Shown here: piece by piece, positions 52,094 through 59,597 of the stretch
How positions within the stretch are numbered: the stretch's first letter is position 1
Layout of the letters: every line of letters starts with the position of its first letter
Origin: an uncultured Acidimicrobiales bacterium
Lineage (GTDB): Bacteria; Actinomycetota; Acidimicrobiia; Acidimicrobiales; SZUA-35
DNA: 64,000 nucleotides
Direction of reading: 5' to 3'
Assembly: GCA_938002965.1 (NCBI GenBank)
Contig: CALKZY010000028.1
Coordinates: 62,001 to 126,000, forward strand
Notes under the pieces: model-generated
The model's database searches: none
What the model was told of the DNA's origin: nothing
The model's input: only the letters and a program-made list of their open reading frames with translations
Program-made: the position numbers and the translations under genes

Positions 52094-54307
52094 CTAGTTG
52101 GCGTCAATCTCGAATTCGATGCGACGGTTCTGCGCCCGATTCGCTTCGGTGTCGTTCGCAACCTGCGGTTGACGGGCGCCGGCACCTAGGACACCGAGCT
52201 GCCCTTCGGGAACACCACGGGCAAGCATCTCGTCACGTACCGCCGATGCCCGCCTGAGCGACAAGTCGAGATTGGCGACATCGCCACCGACGTTGTCGGT
52301 GTGACCGGTGATGTAGAGAGACCACTCCGGGCGAGCAGTGATGAGAGCGGCCATTAGATCCAGGACCGGGCCGACATCGGCAGCAAGATCGGCTGAACCG
52401 GTGTCGAACTCAATACCGTCGTTGACTTCGAAGATGCCGCTTGGAAGCGACGCCGCCGGGTTGATCGACAGCTCGTCGGTGACCTGAACTTCGGCGCTTA
52501 GTCCAGCAACCTGATCTCGAACCTGTTGCGCTGCAGCCTCGTCGGCCACCTCGCCTCGCAGGAAAATTGCGCCGTTTTCGATGGCGATAAACGCGCCACC
52601 CCCATCGGGATCTGTCGGCGGGCCGCTACTGGCACCAATCGGAGCGGCCCCGAAAATTCCGCCAGGATCGGAGGAAATGGTCGCTTCAGAGATTTGGCCG
52701 CGGACAGTGAGCGTCTTGTCGATGGCGTCGTGCATCTCGGCGTAGTAGCCATCCGGACTGGAGAGGATCTCCTGCACATTTTTGGCTGGGACCGTCATGC
52801 AGGTTTGGCCAGCGTCGGTCTGAGGGGTGAAGTCGACGGCGATCGGCCCCTTGACTCCGAGGGCACCGCGGTGAATGTGCGCCGGGTAGGGAGCCTCAAC
52901 ACCGTTGGTTACGACGGCAAAGCAGATTTCACCGCTCAACCGATCCATCGTCAGGTTGATTTCACCCGTGGCCCCAGTATTGCCGGTGAGGATGTCCTTC
53001 ATCGGAACGGTCATTTTGATGACGTTGGCCGCCGGATCGGACATTGCGTCTTCTTCGGCGGGAGCTGCCGGATCGGGGGCAGCGGTATCGGCAGCCGGCT
53101 CTTCGGTTACCGGGGTAGCCGGGTCGTCGGTGGTCTCGATGTCGCCATCTGCTGCCACGTCGCCACCTTCGGCGCCATCGCCGCCCAGTACCGATGAGAT
53201 CAGCCAGAACGCTGCTGCACCAGCCAGGAGAAGACCGAGCCCGCCGAGGATCAACGGCAGTACCTTTCGTGATTCCTGTGGGGGGTCATAAGGCGGCTGA
53301 TAGCGGTTCTCGGCCACGGGCTGGTTCATCGGCCGGTGGCGAACGGGTTGCCGCTGGTCCTCAAAGAAGCCATTGTCAGCCGATCCTGGGCCGACGCCGT
53401 ATAACCCGCTTGTGTCATCGGGTTGGCCGCGGCCCGGGGCACGGGGCGGAGGAACGCTCCGTCGCCGATCGTCATAGCCTGGACGCTGAGGTGGTGGGAC
53501 CGAGCCGGCTGACCGGCCGGGTGCGCCCGGGTCGGTCGTCGGGCGCTGATCTCGTCTGATTGGCGGCGGGTATCTTCCGGGACCTGGGTTTGAGGCCATT
53601 GCTACTGCCTTCCGGGCCTGATGTTGATTTTCAGTTGCATTTGTACGCCCTATTTCTTCGAACTGTTTGACTGGCACTGTTGCGACTGGAGCATAAGGAG
53701 CCAGCACGTCGATGTCGGCATTCTCCGTCTCGAGCTCGCGGCCGTTCCAGAAGGCCACGTCGGGGGATCGATCCTGGGGCAGCGCAGCGGAAACCCAGGA
53801 GTCGAAGCCTCGGCGGCCCACCTGCTGACGGTCGGCGGCGACCGCCGCCCCAACGGTTTGCACATCGAGTCGGTCGGCATGGGCCTGAGCCAGAACGGCA
53901 CAGTAGACCCAAGCGACGTCCTGCAAAATACGTTCGGCAGCCGGAGGCGAGATTAGGACGCGCTCAGCCAGCTTCCTGCAGGTATAGACATGGTCGGAGC
54001 TGGAGTCGCCGTTGGCGAAGGCCGACCGCAAGTAACGACCGCCATCGACGGCACGAGACGACGTGGAGTTCCACATGAACGGGGTCCGCAGCTCGGAGTA
54101 ATCCAGCGATCTCAGGAGTTCGACAAGGTCGAGAATACCGCGAGAGTCGGCCATCCTCCGGTCGAGCGCACCAATTACAACGGGAAGGGCATAGTCGACA
54201 GCTGAGCGAACGGAGTCCTCATCGGGCACCCCCGGCTGGGAATGCATAAACATCAAGGAATCACTTGATTTCAGCAGTTTCCGAGCTTCGCCGTACAGCT
54301 TTGCCAT
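52094..54307 (-). CDS. Multidomain envelope protein: DUF937-like head, TM, CHRD domain and OmpA C-terminal domain
   Basis: A 737-residue protein. Residues 12-70 have DUF937 (YidB)-like character (SVRSAVDYALPVVIGALDRRM). A long Pro/Arg/Asp-rich linker follows, then a TM helix at about 349-372 and an acidic Pro linker. Next is a CHRD domain (about 430-540; YPAHIHRGALGVKGPIAVDF, with the HIH pair). A BON-like segment comes before an OmpA domain (SLYITGHTDNVGGDVANLDLSLRRASAV, NRRIEFEI) that binds peptidoglycan. The N-terminus is cytoplasmic and the CHRD and OmpA parts are outside. ATG 54307 has GAGGAC close by; the upstream start at 54379 is possible. Confidence 0.82.
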   Translation of the reverse strand: MAKLYGEARKLLKSSDSLMFMHSQPGVPDEDSVRSAVDYALPVVIGALDRRMADSRGILDLVELLRSLDYSELRTPFMWNSTSSRAVDGGRYLRSAFANGDSSSDHVYTCRKLAERVLISPPAAERILQDVAWVYCAVLAQAHADRLDVQTVGAAVAADRQQVGRRGFDSWVSAALPQDRSPDVAFWNGRELETENADIDVLAPYAPVATVPVKQFEEIGRTNATENQHQARKAVAMASNPGPGRYPPPIRRDQRPTTDPGAPGRSAGSVPPPQRPGYDDRRRSVPPPRAPGRGQPDDTSGLYGVGPGSADNGFFEDQRQPVRHRPMNQPVAENRYQPPYDPPQESRKVLPLILGGLGLLLAGAAAFWLISSVLGGDGAEGGDVAADGDIETTDDPATPVTEEPAADTAAPDPAAPAEEDAMSDPAANVIKMTVPMKDILTGNTGATGEINLTMDRLSGEICFAVVTNGVEAPYPAHIHRGALGVKGPIAVDFTPQTDAGQTCMTVPAKNVQEILSSPDGYYAEMHDAIDKTLTVRGQISEATISSDPGGIFGAAPIGASSGPPTDPDGGGAFIAIENGAIFLRGEVADEAAAQQVRDQVAGLSAEVQVTDELSINPAASLPSGIFEVNDGIEFDTGSADLAADVGPVLDLMAALITARPEWSLYITGHTDNVGGDVANLDLSLRRASAVRDEMLARGVPEGQLGVLGAGARQPQVANDTEANRAQNRRIEFEIDAN

Positions 54308-54379
54308 CCGTCCTCGTCTTGCCTGTTCCTCCACAAACGCGGAGGTCGCGAACAATGTGCACGACATCGAATAGCGCAC

Positions 54380-55019
54380 CAGCCGCTGCGCGTTAGAAAA
54401 GATTCGATTGTCGCCTTGTAGTTATTACGTACTTATTGCCTTGTCTCATTGACTATCGAGATTGAGGTTTGTCGGCCCGCCGGGATCAACGCCTTCTCAC
54501 CCGAAAGCAACTCCGAACCCTAGAAGCCTACCGCCATGTGTAACAAGATTGTAGCTCGATGACCAATCGGCCCGGTGATTAGGGCCATCCGACCTTGGTG
54601 GACCGGCATACTTGCACAGCAACATTGTTCACTGCAAGACATGACCGATAGTTCTTGAAGATCCTAAAGTCGACGCCATAAGACTTTGGCCAGATACAAG
54701 GATCGGGGTTGACAGACCCGCTTGACGGACTAGTGTTGCTGCTACCGCTCATACGGGCGGAGAAGACCCGCCGACGAGGAGGACTCGCATCCAAACCACT
54801 GGATGATCCGCCGCACTGCAAAGGCGCCCTAAATGCCTGGTTGGTTTTTGGGCCGTGGATGATCCGTAGCAAGCGAATTGTGAGCCTTGCGACGTTGTGA
54901 CAGCCTTTGAGCAACGATCGAACGTCGAGCTCAGTGCCGTAACTCCCCTGCTTTCTCAAACGTGACCGTTCTAGTAGGCGGCAACGAAATGTGTGTGTGA
55001 GAGTACTGGCATAGAGTGT
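54380..55019. other. 640-bp intergenic stretch, no supported protein gene
   Basis: Open frames here (up to 126 codons on the minus strand at 54579-54959) show no family pattern. Cys-rich pieces such as CLAVNNVAVQVCR hint at a decayed secreted gene but are not convincing. Short hairpins occur around 54750-54780. A strong plus-strand terminator at 55020 has no plus-strand gene upstream, so a small RNA may originate here. Confidence 0.4.
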
Positions 55020-55061
55020 GCACCCGGTCCGAGTAGTTCGGAGCCGGGTGCGTGGGTTTTT
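55020..55061 (+). terminator. Orphan rho-independent terminator on the plus strand
   Basis: GCACCCGG (55020-55027) pairs with CCGGGTGC (55044-55051) and CCGA with TCGG inside. It is followed by GTGGGTTTTT (55052-55061). The T-run shows plus-strand polarity, yet no plus-strand gene is visible for over 3 kb upstream. Confidence 0.85.
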
Positions 55062-55112
55062 AGGGCCTGCTTGTTTGGATACCGAGAAAGACGACCTGCC
55101 TGTCGGCGGCGG

Positions 55113-56018
55113 TCAGCTCGGTATCAGACCATCAAAGTAGCCGCCGACCCACAATGTCACGAGGGCAATAACGATGGTCAAGCTGAAAGCTGCCAGCGTC
55201 AGCCACCATCCCGTGTTCTGCGACCGGATCGACGCCGCTTCCATAGCTTGTTGGAATTCGTTGAACCACTCGTCCATTGTTTGGTGACGATCGCGAGGGT
55301 CTTCCGCTAGGCCTTTGACCACGAACGATTCCAAATCGTCGGCGAACGGACTGTCGTAGACGCTCCAGTCGAGCACTGCGGTAGCGCTGAAGACGTCCGC
55401 CCGGTGATCCACCACCGAGACCTCACCCATCTGCTCAGGCGCGGCGAAACCCTTGGTGCCTCCCCCTGCGGTCAAGCCGGACGCCCACTCCAGCTCCTTG
55501 GCAAAACCCAGGTCAGCCAACAGGAGCCGCTCCCCGGGTCCGAGCAACGTGGACGCCTGCCACGCATCCAATTCTTCGCGATGCTGAATCAAGATGTTGC
55601 CCGGCGAAACGTCGCGGTGAACAATTTCCTCGGCATGTAGCGCCTTAAGACCCTCGTAGAGGTGGCTTCCCAGATGCCAGAGATCGATCCAGCCGACGGT
55701 TTGCCCTTCGGCCCGGAGCTCGGCCAGCCGCTGACGAAGATCACCACGGTCGGCCAACTCCATCACCATGAAGGGCTGGCCATCTTCGGTCTGGCCAATC
55801 TCATAGACCTGGGCGATGGCCGGACAGGTGATTCGGGTCATCAGTTTGACCTCAGACTCAAAGCGAGTTCGGGACTCCGGTATCAGGCTCAGATTCTCAG
55901 CCAGAACTTTGATTGCGACCTCATATTGGCTGGGTTCTTGAACGGCTCGGTAGACGGTGGCCGACGACCCGACCCCGATTGGGGCGACAATCCGATAGCC
56001 GTCGATGCGCTTCACCAT
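55113..56018 (-). CDS. Membrane-anchored Ser/Thr protein kinase
   Basis: A 301-residue Hanks-type kinase with a compact catalytic domain and a C-terminal TM helix (272-292). Features are a Gly loop with GVGSSATVY, Lys37 in VAIKVL, catalytic HRDVSPGN (134-141; D136, N141) with Ser in place of the usual Lys, DLG (169-171) in place of DFG, and FAAPEQ (APE). The kinase is probably active, but the VSPGN substitution and DLG may alter activity. No external sensor domain is present beyond the last about 9 residues. The ECF sigma gene lies directly upstream on the same strand, 120 bp away. Confidence 0.9.
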   Translation of the reverse strand: MVKRIDGYRIVAPIGVGSSATVYRAVQEPSQYEVAIKVLAENLSLIPESRTRFESEVKLMTRITCPAIAQVYEIGQTEDGQPFMVMELADRGDLRQRLAELRAEGQTVGWIDLWHLGSHLYEGLKALHAEEIVHRDVSPGNILIQHREELDAWQASTLLGPGERLLLADLGFAKELEWASGLTAGGGTKGFAAPEQMGEVSVVDHRADVFSATAVLDWSVYDSPFADDLESFVVKGLAEDPRDRHQTMDEWFNEFQQAMEAASIRSQNTGWWLTLAAFSLTIVIALVTLWVGGYFDGLIPS

Positions 56019-56138
56019 CGGCGCAACCGGGAAACATGGGTCGCACTCGCTGCGCCGTGGGATCCGCCAATCGGCAACGCTCGTTTTGCCCTGAACCCCT
56101 CGGCTGGGAACAGGGCCGTCTGGCGATGCCGCAGCATT

Positions 56139-56678
56139 TTACGCCCCTCTGACTTCCGCCAGTTGAGCTGACAGCAGCGCCCGACCCCTCGACAACCGTG
56201 ACCGTACCGTATTCAGGGCCAAGCCCTTCCTGCCGGCGATCTCTTCATAGCTGAGATGCTCGATGTCGCGCAGATAGACGATGTCGCGAAAAATTGCTGG
56301 CAAGCCGAGAACGGCGTTCTCGATCAGGTGCCGACTGACGGCTCTGGAGCTGAACCGCTCCGCTTCAAGCTCACCGTCCAGTTCGTCGTTAAACTCCGCA
56401 GTCTGACCGACTCCGGAGCGGGAGCGACGAAGTTCGGCGATGGCGCAGTTTCGAGCGATGGAGAACAGCCAAGTGCGGAACTTGGAGTCGCCTCGGTAGC
56501 GGTGTATCGATCGGGTGACGGCGATCATCACCTCTTGCTGGACATCCTCGCGAGTCGTTGGCGAACTCAGGTACCGGCTGATGGCGGGCACAGCCAGATT
56601 GTGCTCAGCGATGAGAGTCAGAAGAAGGTGCAGAGCATACGGTGAGCCGGAAGCGGCACTAAGTGCCACTTGATCCAA
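56139..56678 (-). CDS. ECF-type sigma factor paired with a Ser/Thr kinase
   Basis: A 179-residue sigma-70 protein. Region 2 reads REDVQQEVMIAVTRSIHRYRGDSKFRTWLFSIARNCAIAELRR. Region 4 reads AIFRDIVYLRDIEHLSYEEIAGRKGLALNTVRSRLSRGRALL. No anti-sigma gene is near; the adjacent kinase suggests control by phosphorylation, as known for ECF-kinase pairs. The start is odd: the frame is open for 60 more codons up to 56858 with protein-like sequence (TVDELVEFLRAGSPVIDTRL) but no ATG, GTG or TTG. TTG 56678 is only the first standard start, and an ATT near 56804 is conceivable. Confidence 0.85.
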   Translation of the reverse strand: MDQVALSAASGSPYALHLLLTLIAEHNLAVPAISRYLSSPTTREDVQQEVMIAVTRSIHRYRGDSKFRTWLFSIARNCAIAELRRSRSGVGQTAEFNDELDGELEAERFSSRAVSRHLIENAVLGLPAIFRDIVYLRDIEHLSYEEIAGRKGLALNTVRSRLSRGRALLSAQLAEVRGA

Positions 56679-56992
56679 CAGGTAGTCGGCATCGGCATCG
56701 CTGGCCGAAGCGTAGATGGATGCCAGGCGCGTGTCGATAACCGGAGAACCGGCTCGCAGAAATTCAACAAGTTCATCGACAGTCGCGGCGTTGTCAGAAA
56801 TAGTGAAACGGTCCTCTACACAAACCGGGCCTCGGAGCCCTTCCCCTAGGCCATGCGTCTACAATCGTATTGGATCAGAAGGCTTCTGGCCAGACCCGTC
56901 TTGAAAGGAGTTGGCCAAAGTCAACCTGCTTGTCGCCGCCCTTCGACATCGCGTCATCAACTGTGAGGTGTCGCCAAGCGTGAGAGACGAGA

Positions 56993-57197
56993 ACAAAGAT
57001 CCTCTCCGCTGGTCTTTTTGAGGAAAGATCATGTTCGAAACAAGGTCCGGGGAGGACGTTCCAACGGAGAGAGTGACACCCGGTAACCGAGTTCAGCGGT
57101 TTTGCGTTAGGGCCGCCAAACCAGACCGAGAATCCGCCGCGTCGTCTCAGTTGGTCTAGCGGTTAGAGGAACGGGCTACCGGGTGTCAGATCTTTGT
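56993..57197. ncRNA. Candidate structured RNA: three-way junction of perfect helices
   Basis: Three perfect helices interlock. P1 is ACAAAGATC (56993-57001) with GATCTTTGT (57189-57197). P2 is TGACACCCGGTA (57074-57085) with TACCGGGTGTCA (57177-57188). P3 is CTCTCCG (57002-57008) with CGGAGAG (57065-57071). P1 and P3 abut on the 5' side and P1 and P2 abut on the 3' side, leaving only two unpaired junction bases. Inside P3 are GGTCTTT/AAAGATC (57011-57030) and GTCC/GGAC. Inside P2 are AGACCGAG/CTC-GGTCT and GCGG/CCGC. I could not match tRNA, RNase P, tmRNA or SRP RNA. The strand is undecided. Confidence 0.6.
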
Positions 57198-57300
57198 GAT
57201 GGAAGACCGGCTTGTGTTGAGGCCAAACCGTGCCTTCTGACTAGTAAGTCGCGACCGCCAAGGGAAAAGTTCCCGAGAAATCGAAAAAGTTTGGGACCGG

Positions 57301-57306
57301 TAGATT
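57301..57306 (+). promoter_or_regulatory. Leaderless -10 (TAGATT) of the DrrAB operon
   Basis: TAGATT followed by GGACCG ends 6 nt before GTG 57313. It implies the ABC operon is not part of the upstream RNA element's transcript. Confidence 0.6.
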
Positions 57307-57312
57307 GGACCG

Positions 57313-58311
57313 GTGAGTCGCCCCGGTAACGCCACAGGAAAGTCGATGATTCAGGCTGAGGATGTCGTCAAACATTACGGCGACGTACACGCCCTGAACG
57401 GCATCTCCCTCCAAGTGGATCGAGGTGAGGTGTACGGCCTGCTCGGCCCTAACGGTGCAGGTAAGACCACGCTGGTCCGGATTCTGGCCACGCTGGTGAA
57501 ACCGACGGCCGGACGCTGCCTGGTCGGCGGAATCGACTCTCACAAAGATCCGATGGCCGTGCGGGCACTCATCGGCCTAGCCGGTCAAAGTGCAGCGGTG
57601 GACGATCTTCTCACCGGACGGGAAAACCTTGAGATCGTCGGGCGGCTTTACCAGTTCAGCCGGACCGAAGCCCGCCGACGGGCCGAGGACATTCTCGAGC
57701 GCATGTCACTGACCGACGCCGCCGACCGGCAGGTCCGCACCTATTCAGGCGGCATGCGGCGCCGCATCGACCTGGGGGCCAGCCTGGTTGGACGGCCCGA
57801 CGTTCTCATGCTTGACGAGCCCACCACCGGCCTCGACCCTCGCACCCGCAACGACCTGTGGCACCTCATCCACCAACTGGTCGACGAGGGCACAACACTT
57901 CTTCTAACCACCCAGTACTTGGACGAGGCCGATGAATTGGCTCACCGCCTTGGGGTCATCGACCAGGGAAAGATCATTGCCGAAGGCACGCCGGACGAGC
58001 TCAAGGAACGGCTCGGTGGAGACCGCCTACTGGCCAGCCCGGCCAACCCAGCAGACATGAATCGAGTGGCCGCGCTGTTGGCCACCGTCGGTGCCGGTGA
58101 GCCCTACATCGACGAACGACGGCAGCAGGTCTCGGTTCCAGTGGTGGATCGCATCAAGTCCCTGCTGGCCGCCGGGCAGGCATTCGAAGACGAGAGTCTT
58201 GTGCTGCGCGACCTTTCAGTGTCGCGGCCATCACTAGACGACGTCTTCCTGGCCATCACCGGCAAGAAAGCCGAAGACACTGCCGAAGACACTGCCGGAG
58301 AGGCCACATGA
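57313..58311 (+). CDS. DrrA-type ABC exporter ATP-binding subunit
   Basis: A 332-residue ATPase of the daunorubicin-resistance (DrrA) family. Walker A is GLLGPNGAGKTT, the signature is YSGGMRRRIDLGASLVG, Walker B is VLMLDEPTTGLDP, and the switch is TTQYLDEADELAHR. The C-terminal about 90 residues (LRDLSVSRPSLDDVFLAITG) match DrrA regulatory ends, followed by a duplicated 12-bp run (GCCGAAGACACT twice). It powers efflux of hydrophobic drugs or lipids with the coupled permease. It starts at GTG 57313 with TAGATT 6 nt upstream. Confidence 0.92.
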   Translation: MSRPGNATGKSMIQAEDVVKHYGDVHALNGISLQVDRGEVYGLLGPNGAGKTTLVRILATLVKPTAGRCLVGGIDSHKDPMAVRALIGLAGQSAAVDDLLTGRENLEIVGRLYQFSRTEARRRAEDILERMSLTDAADRQVRTYSGGMRRRIDLGASLVGRPDVLMLDEPTTGLDPRTRNDLWHLIHQLVDEGTTLLLTTQYLDEADELAHRLGVIDQGKIIAEGTPDELKERLGGDRLLASPANPADMNRVAALLATVGAGEPYIDERRQQVSVPVVDRIKSLLAAGQAFEDESLVLRDLSVSRPSLDDVFLAITGKKAEDTAEDTAGEAT

Positions 58312-59132
58312 CCACTGCTCCAACCAGCACCCCAGCGGGCATCGGGCAACTCGAACCACCTCTGCGACGCAACAGCTTGGCCCGGTTCCTGGCCGACACC
58401 GCCACCATGACGCGGCGCAACGTGCTGTACCTGGTCCGTCGCCCACAAGTCGTGGTCTTCGCGTTGATCTCCCCAATCATGTTCGTGGCGCTGTTCAACT
58501 ACGTGTTCGGCGGATCCATGAGTGTCGGGGAGCTGTCCTACATCGACTTCTTGATCCCCGGCATCATGGTTCAGACCGTGATGTTCGGTGGCGGCAACAC
58601 CGCCATTGGCTTGGCTGAAGACATGGGTCGGGGCGTGATCGACCGCTTCCGGTCGCTGCCCATGTCGCGCATGGCGGTTCTCAGCGGACGAACCGCGGCT
58701 GACGCCGCCCGCGGCATCATCACCAACACCGTCATCCTCACCGTTGGACTTGTCATTGGCTTCCGGTTCCACAACGGAATCGGATGGGCGGTTGCCTCAT
58801 TCCTGCTGGTCCTATTATTCGGATACAGCATCACGTGGGCCTATGCCTGGATGGGACTCAAGCTGAAAAGCGTCGAAGCAGTGCAGGCGGCCACGTTCCT
58901 GCCCGCCTTTCCCCTTACGTTCGCCGCATCTACATTCGCCCCGGTGACCGGCATGCCAAACTGGCTGCAAGTATTCTCAGCCAACCAGCCGGTCACTCAG
59001 GTGGTGGACGCGGCGCGGGCCATGATGCACGGCGGCGACATCGCCGGGCCGCTGGTCAGGTCGCTGGCGTGGTGCTTCGCCATTCTCCTGGTGTTCGGCT
59101 TCTTGTCGGTCCGCGAGTACCGAAAAGGCTAA
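58308..59132 (+). CDS. DrrB-type ABC exporter permease subunit
   Basis: A 274-residue ABC-2 permease with six helices. Typical elements are VVVFALISPIMFVALFNYVFGGSM, a long first loop, GVIDRFRSLPMSRMAVLSGRTAAD and TFLPAFPLTFAASTFAP. Its ATG overlaps the ATPase stop (ATGA), and the last four bases overlap the convergent DUF2237 gene. It forms an exporter with the DrrA-like ATPase; the substrate is unknown. Confidence 0.93.
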   Translation: MTTAPTSTPAGIGQLEPPLRRNSLARFLADTATMTRRNVLYLVRRPQVVVFALISPIMFVALFNYVFGGSMSVGELSYIDFLIPGIMVQTVMFGGGNTAIGLAEDMGRGVIDRFRSLPMSRMAVLSGRTAADAARGIITNTVILTVGLVIGFRFHNGIGWAVASFLLVLLFGYSITWAYAWMGLKLKSVEAVQAATFLPAFPLTFAASTFAPVTGMPNWLQVFSANQPVTQVVDAARAMMHGGDIAGPLVRSLAWCFAILLVFGFLSVREYRKG

Positions 59133-59527
59133 GCCTCGCTGCTGCCCTGCTCGTCGGGTTCTGGATCGGCGTCGACGGCGTAGTTCTTCAGATCCTCAAG
59201 ATTGCACCAATCGAGAGTGCGGGCGTGAGTGGCGGCCAACACTACCTTGGGGGCCATACCGGCCTCCAAGGCCTCGGCCCAGCGGGGGGCGCACAGGCAC
59301 CACTGGTCTCCGGGCTTGAGACCGAGAAATCCATGCTGAGGCATCGGGGTGGACAAGTCGTTGCCCATACTGGCCGAAAACTCCAGGAACGATTCGGTCA
59401 TGATGGCGCAAACAGTGTGCACACCGTTGTCGTTGCCGTCAGTGTTGCAGCATCCGTCGCGGAACCACCCGGTTCGAGGATTCATCGAGCAGGTGGCGAG
59501 ATCGCCGCCGAGAACGTTCAAAGGCAT
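59129..59527 (-). CDS. DUF2237-family protein
   Basis: A 132-residue protein matching the DUF2237 pattern from end to end: MPLNVLGGDLATCSMNPRTGWFRDGCCNT, then GVHTVCAIMTESFLEFS, GNDLSTPMPQHGF and LKPGDQWCLCAPRWAEA. The many conserved Cys and His suggest metal or cofactor binding. Function unknown. TAAACT lies 6 nt before the ATG, so it is probably leaderless. Four bases overlap the 3' end of the DrrB gene. Confidence 0.88.
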   Translation of the reverse strand: MPLNVLGGDLATCSMNPRTGWFRDGCCNTDGNDNGVHTVCAIMTESFLEFSASMGNDLSTPMPQHGFLGLKPGDQWCLCAPRWAEALEAGMAPKVVLAATHARTLDWCNLEDLKNYAVDADPEPDEQGSSEA

Positions 59528-59533
59528 GAGGGC

Positions 59534-59539
59534 AGTTTA
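59534..59539 (-). promoter_or_regulatory. Leaderless -10 (TAAACT) of the DUF2237 gene
   Basis: TAAACT on the minus strand ends 6 nt before ATG 59527. It begins at the edge of the 27-bp repeat described next. Confidence 0.55.
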
Positions 59540-59597
59540 CTGGTCGCCGGCCAACCGGCTCAGGGGAACGTACTGGTCGCCGGCCAACCGGCTCAGG
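59538..59597. repeat. 27-bp direct repeat covering the acyltransferase stop
   Basis: The 27 bp at 59538-59564 recur at 59571-59597 with a 33-bp period. The acyltransferase TGA (59593-59595) is in one copy, and an in-frame TGA lies in the other, so readthrough would add eleven codons and meet the duplicate stop. The repeat also forms the region upstream of the DUF2237 start. Confidence 0.95.

Noticed and set aside
54579..54959. 126-codon minus-strand frame as a gene
   Set aside because: No family pattern, no start context and irregular composition. A Cys-rich end is suggestive but insufficient.
57120..57180. tRNA-like string CTCAGTTGGTCTAGCGG
   Set aside because: It resembles a D-arm, but no acceptor stem, anticodon arm or T-arm with GTTCRANYC follows. 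It fits better as part of the helices of the 56993-57197 element.
56993..57197. RNase P RNA
   Set aside because: GAGGAAAG at 57020 recalls the conserved GAGGAAAGTCC, but the following bases, the ACAGAA element and the AGATGAATG end are absent, and the element is too short.
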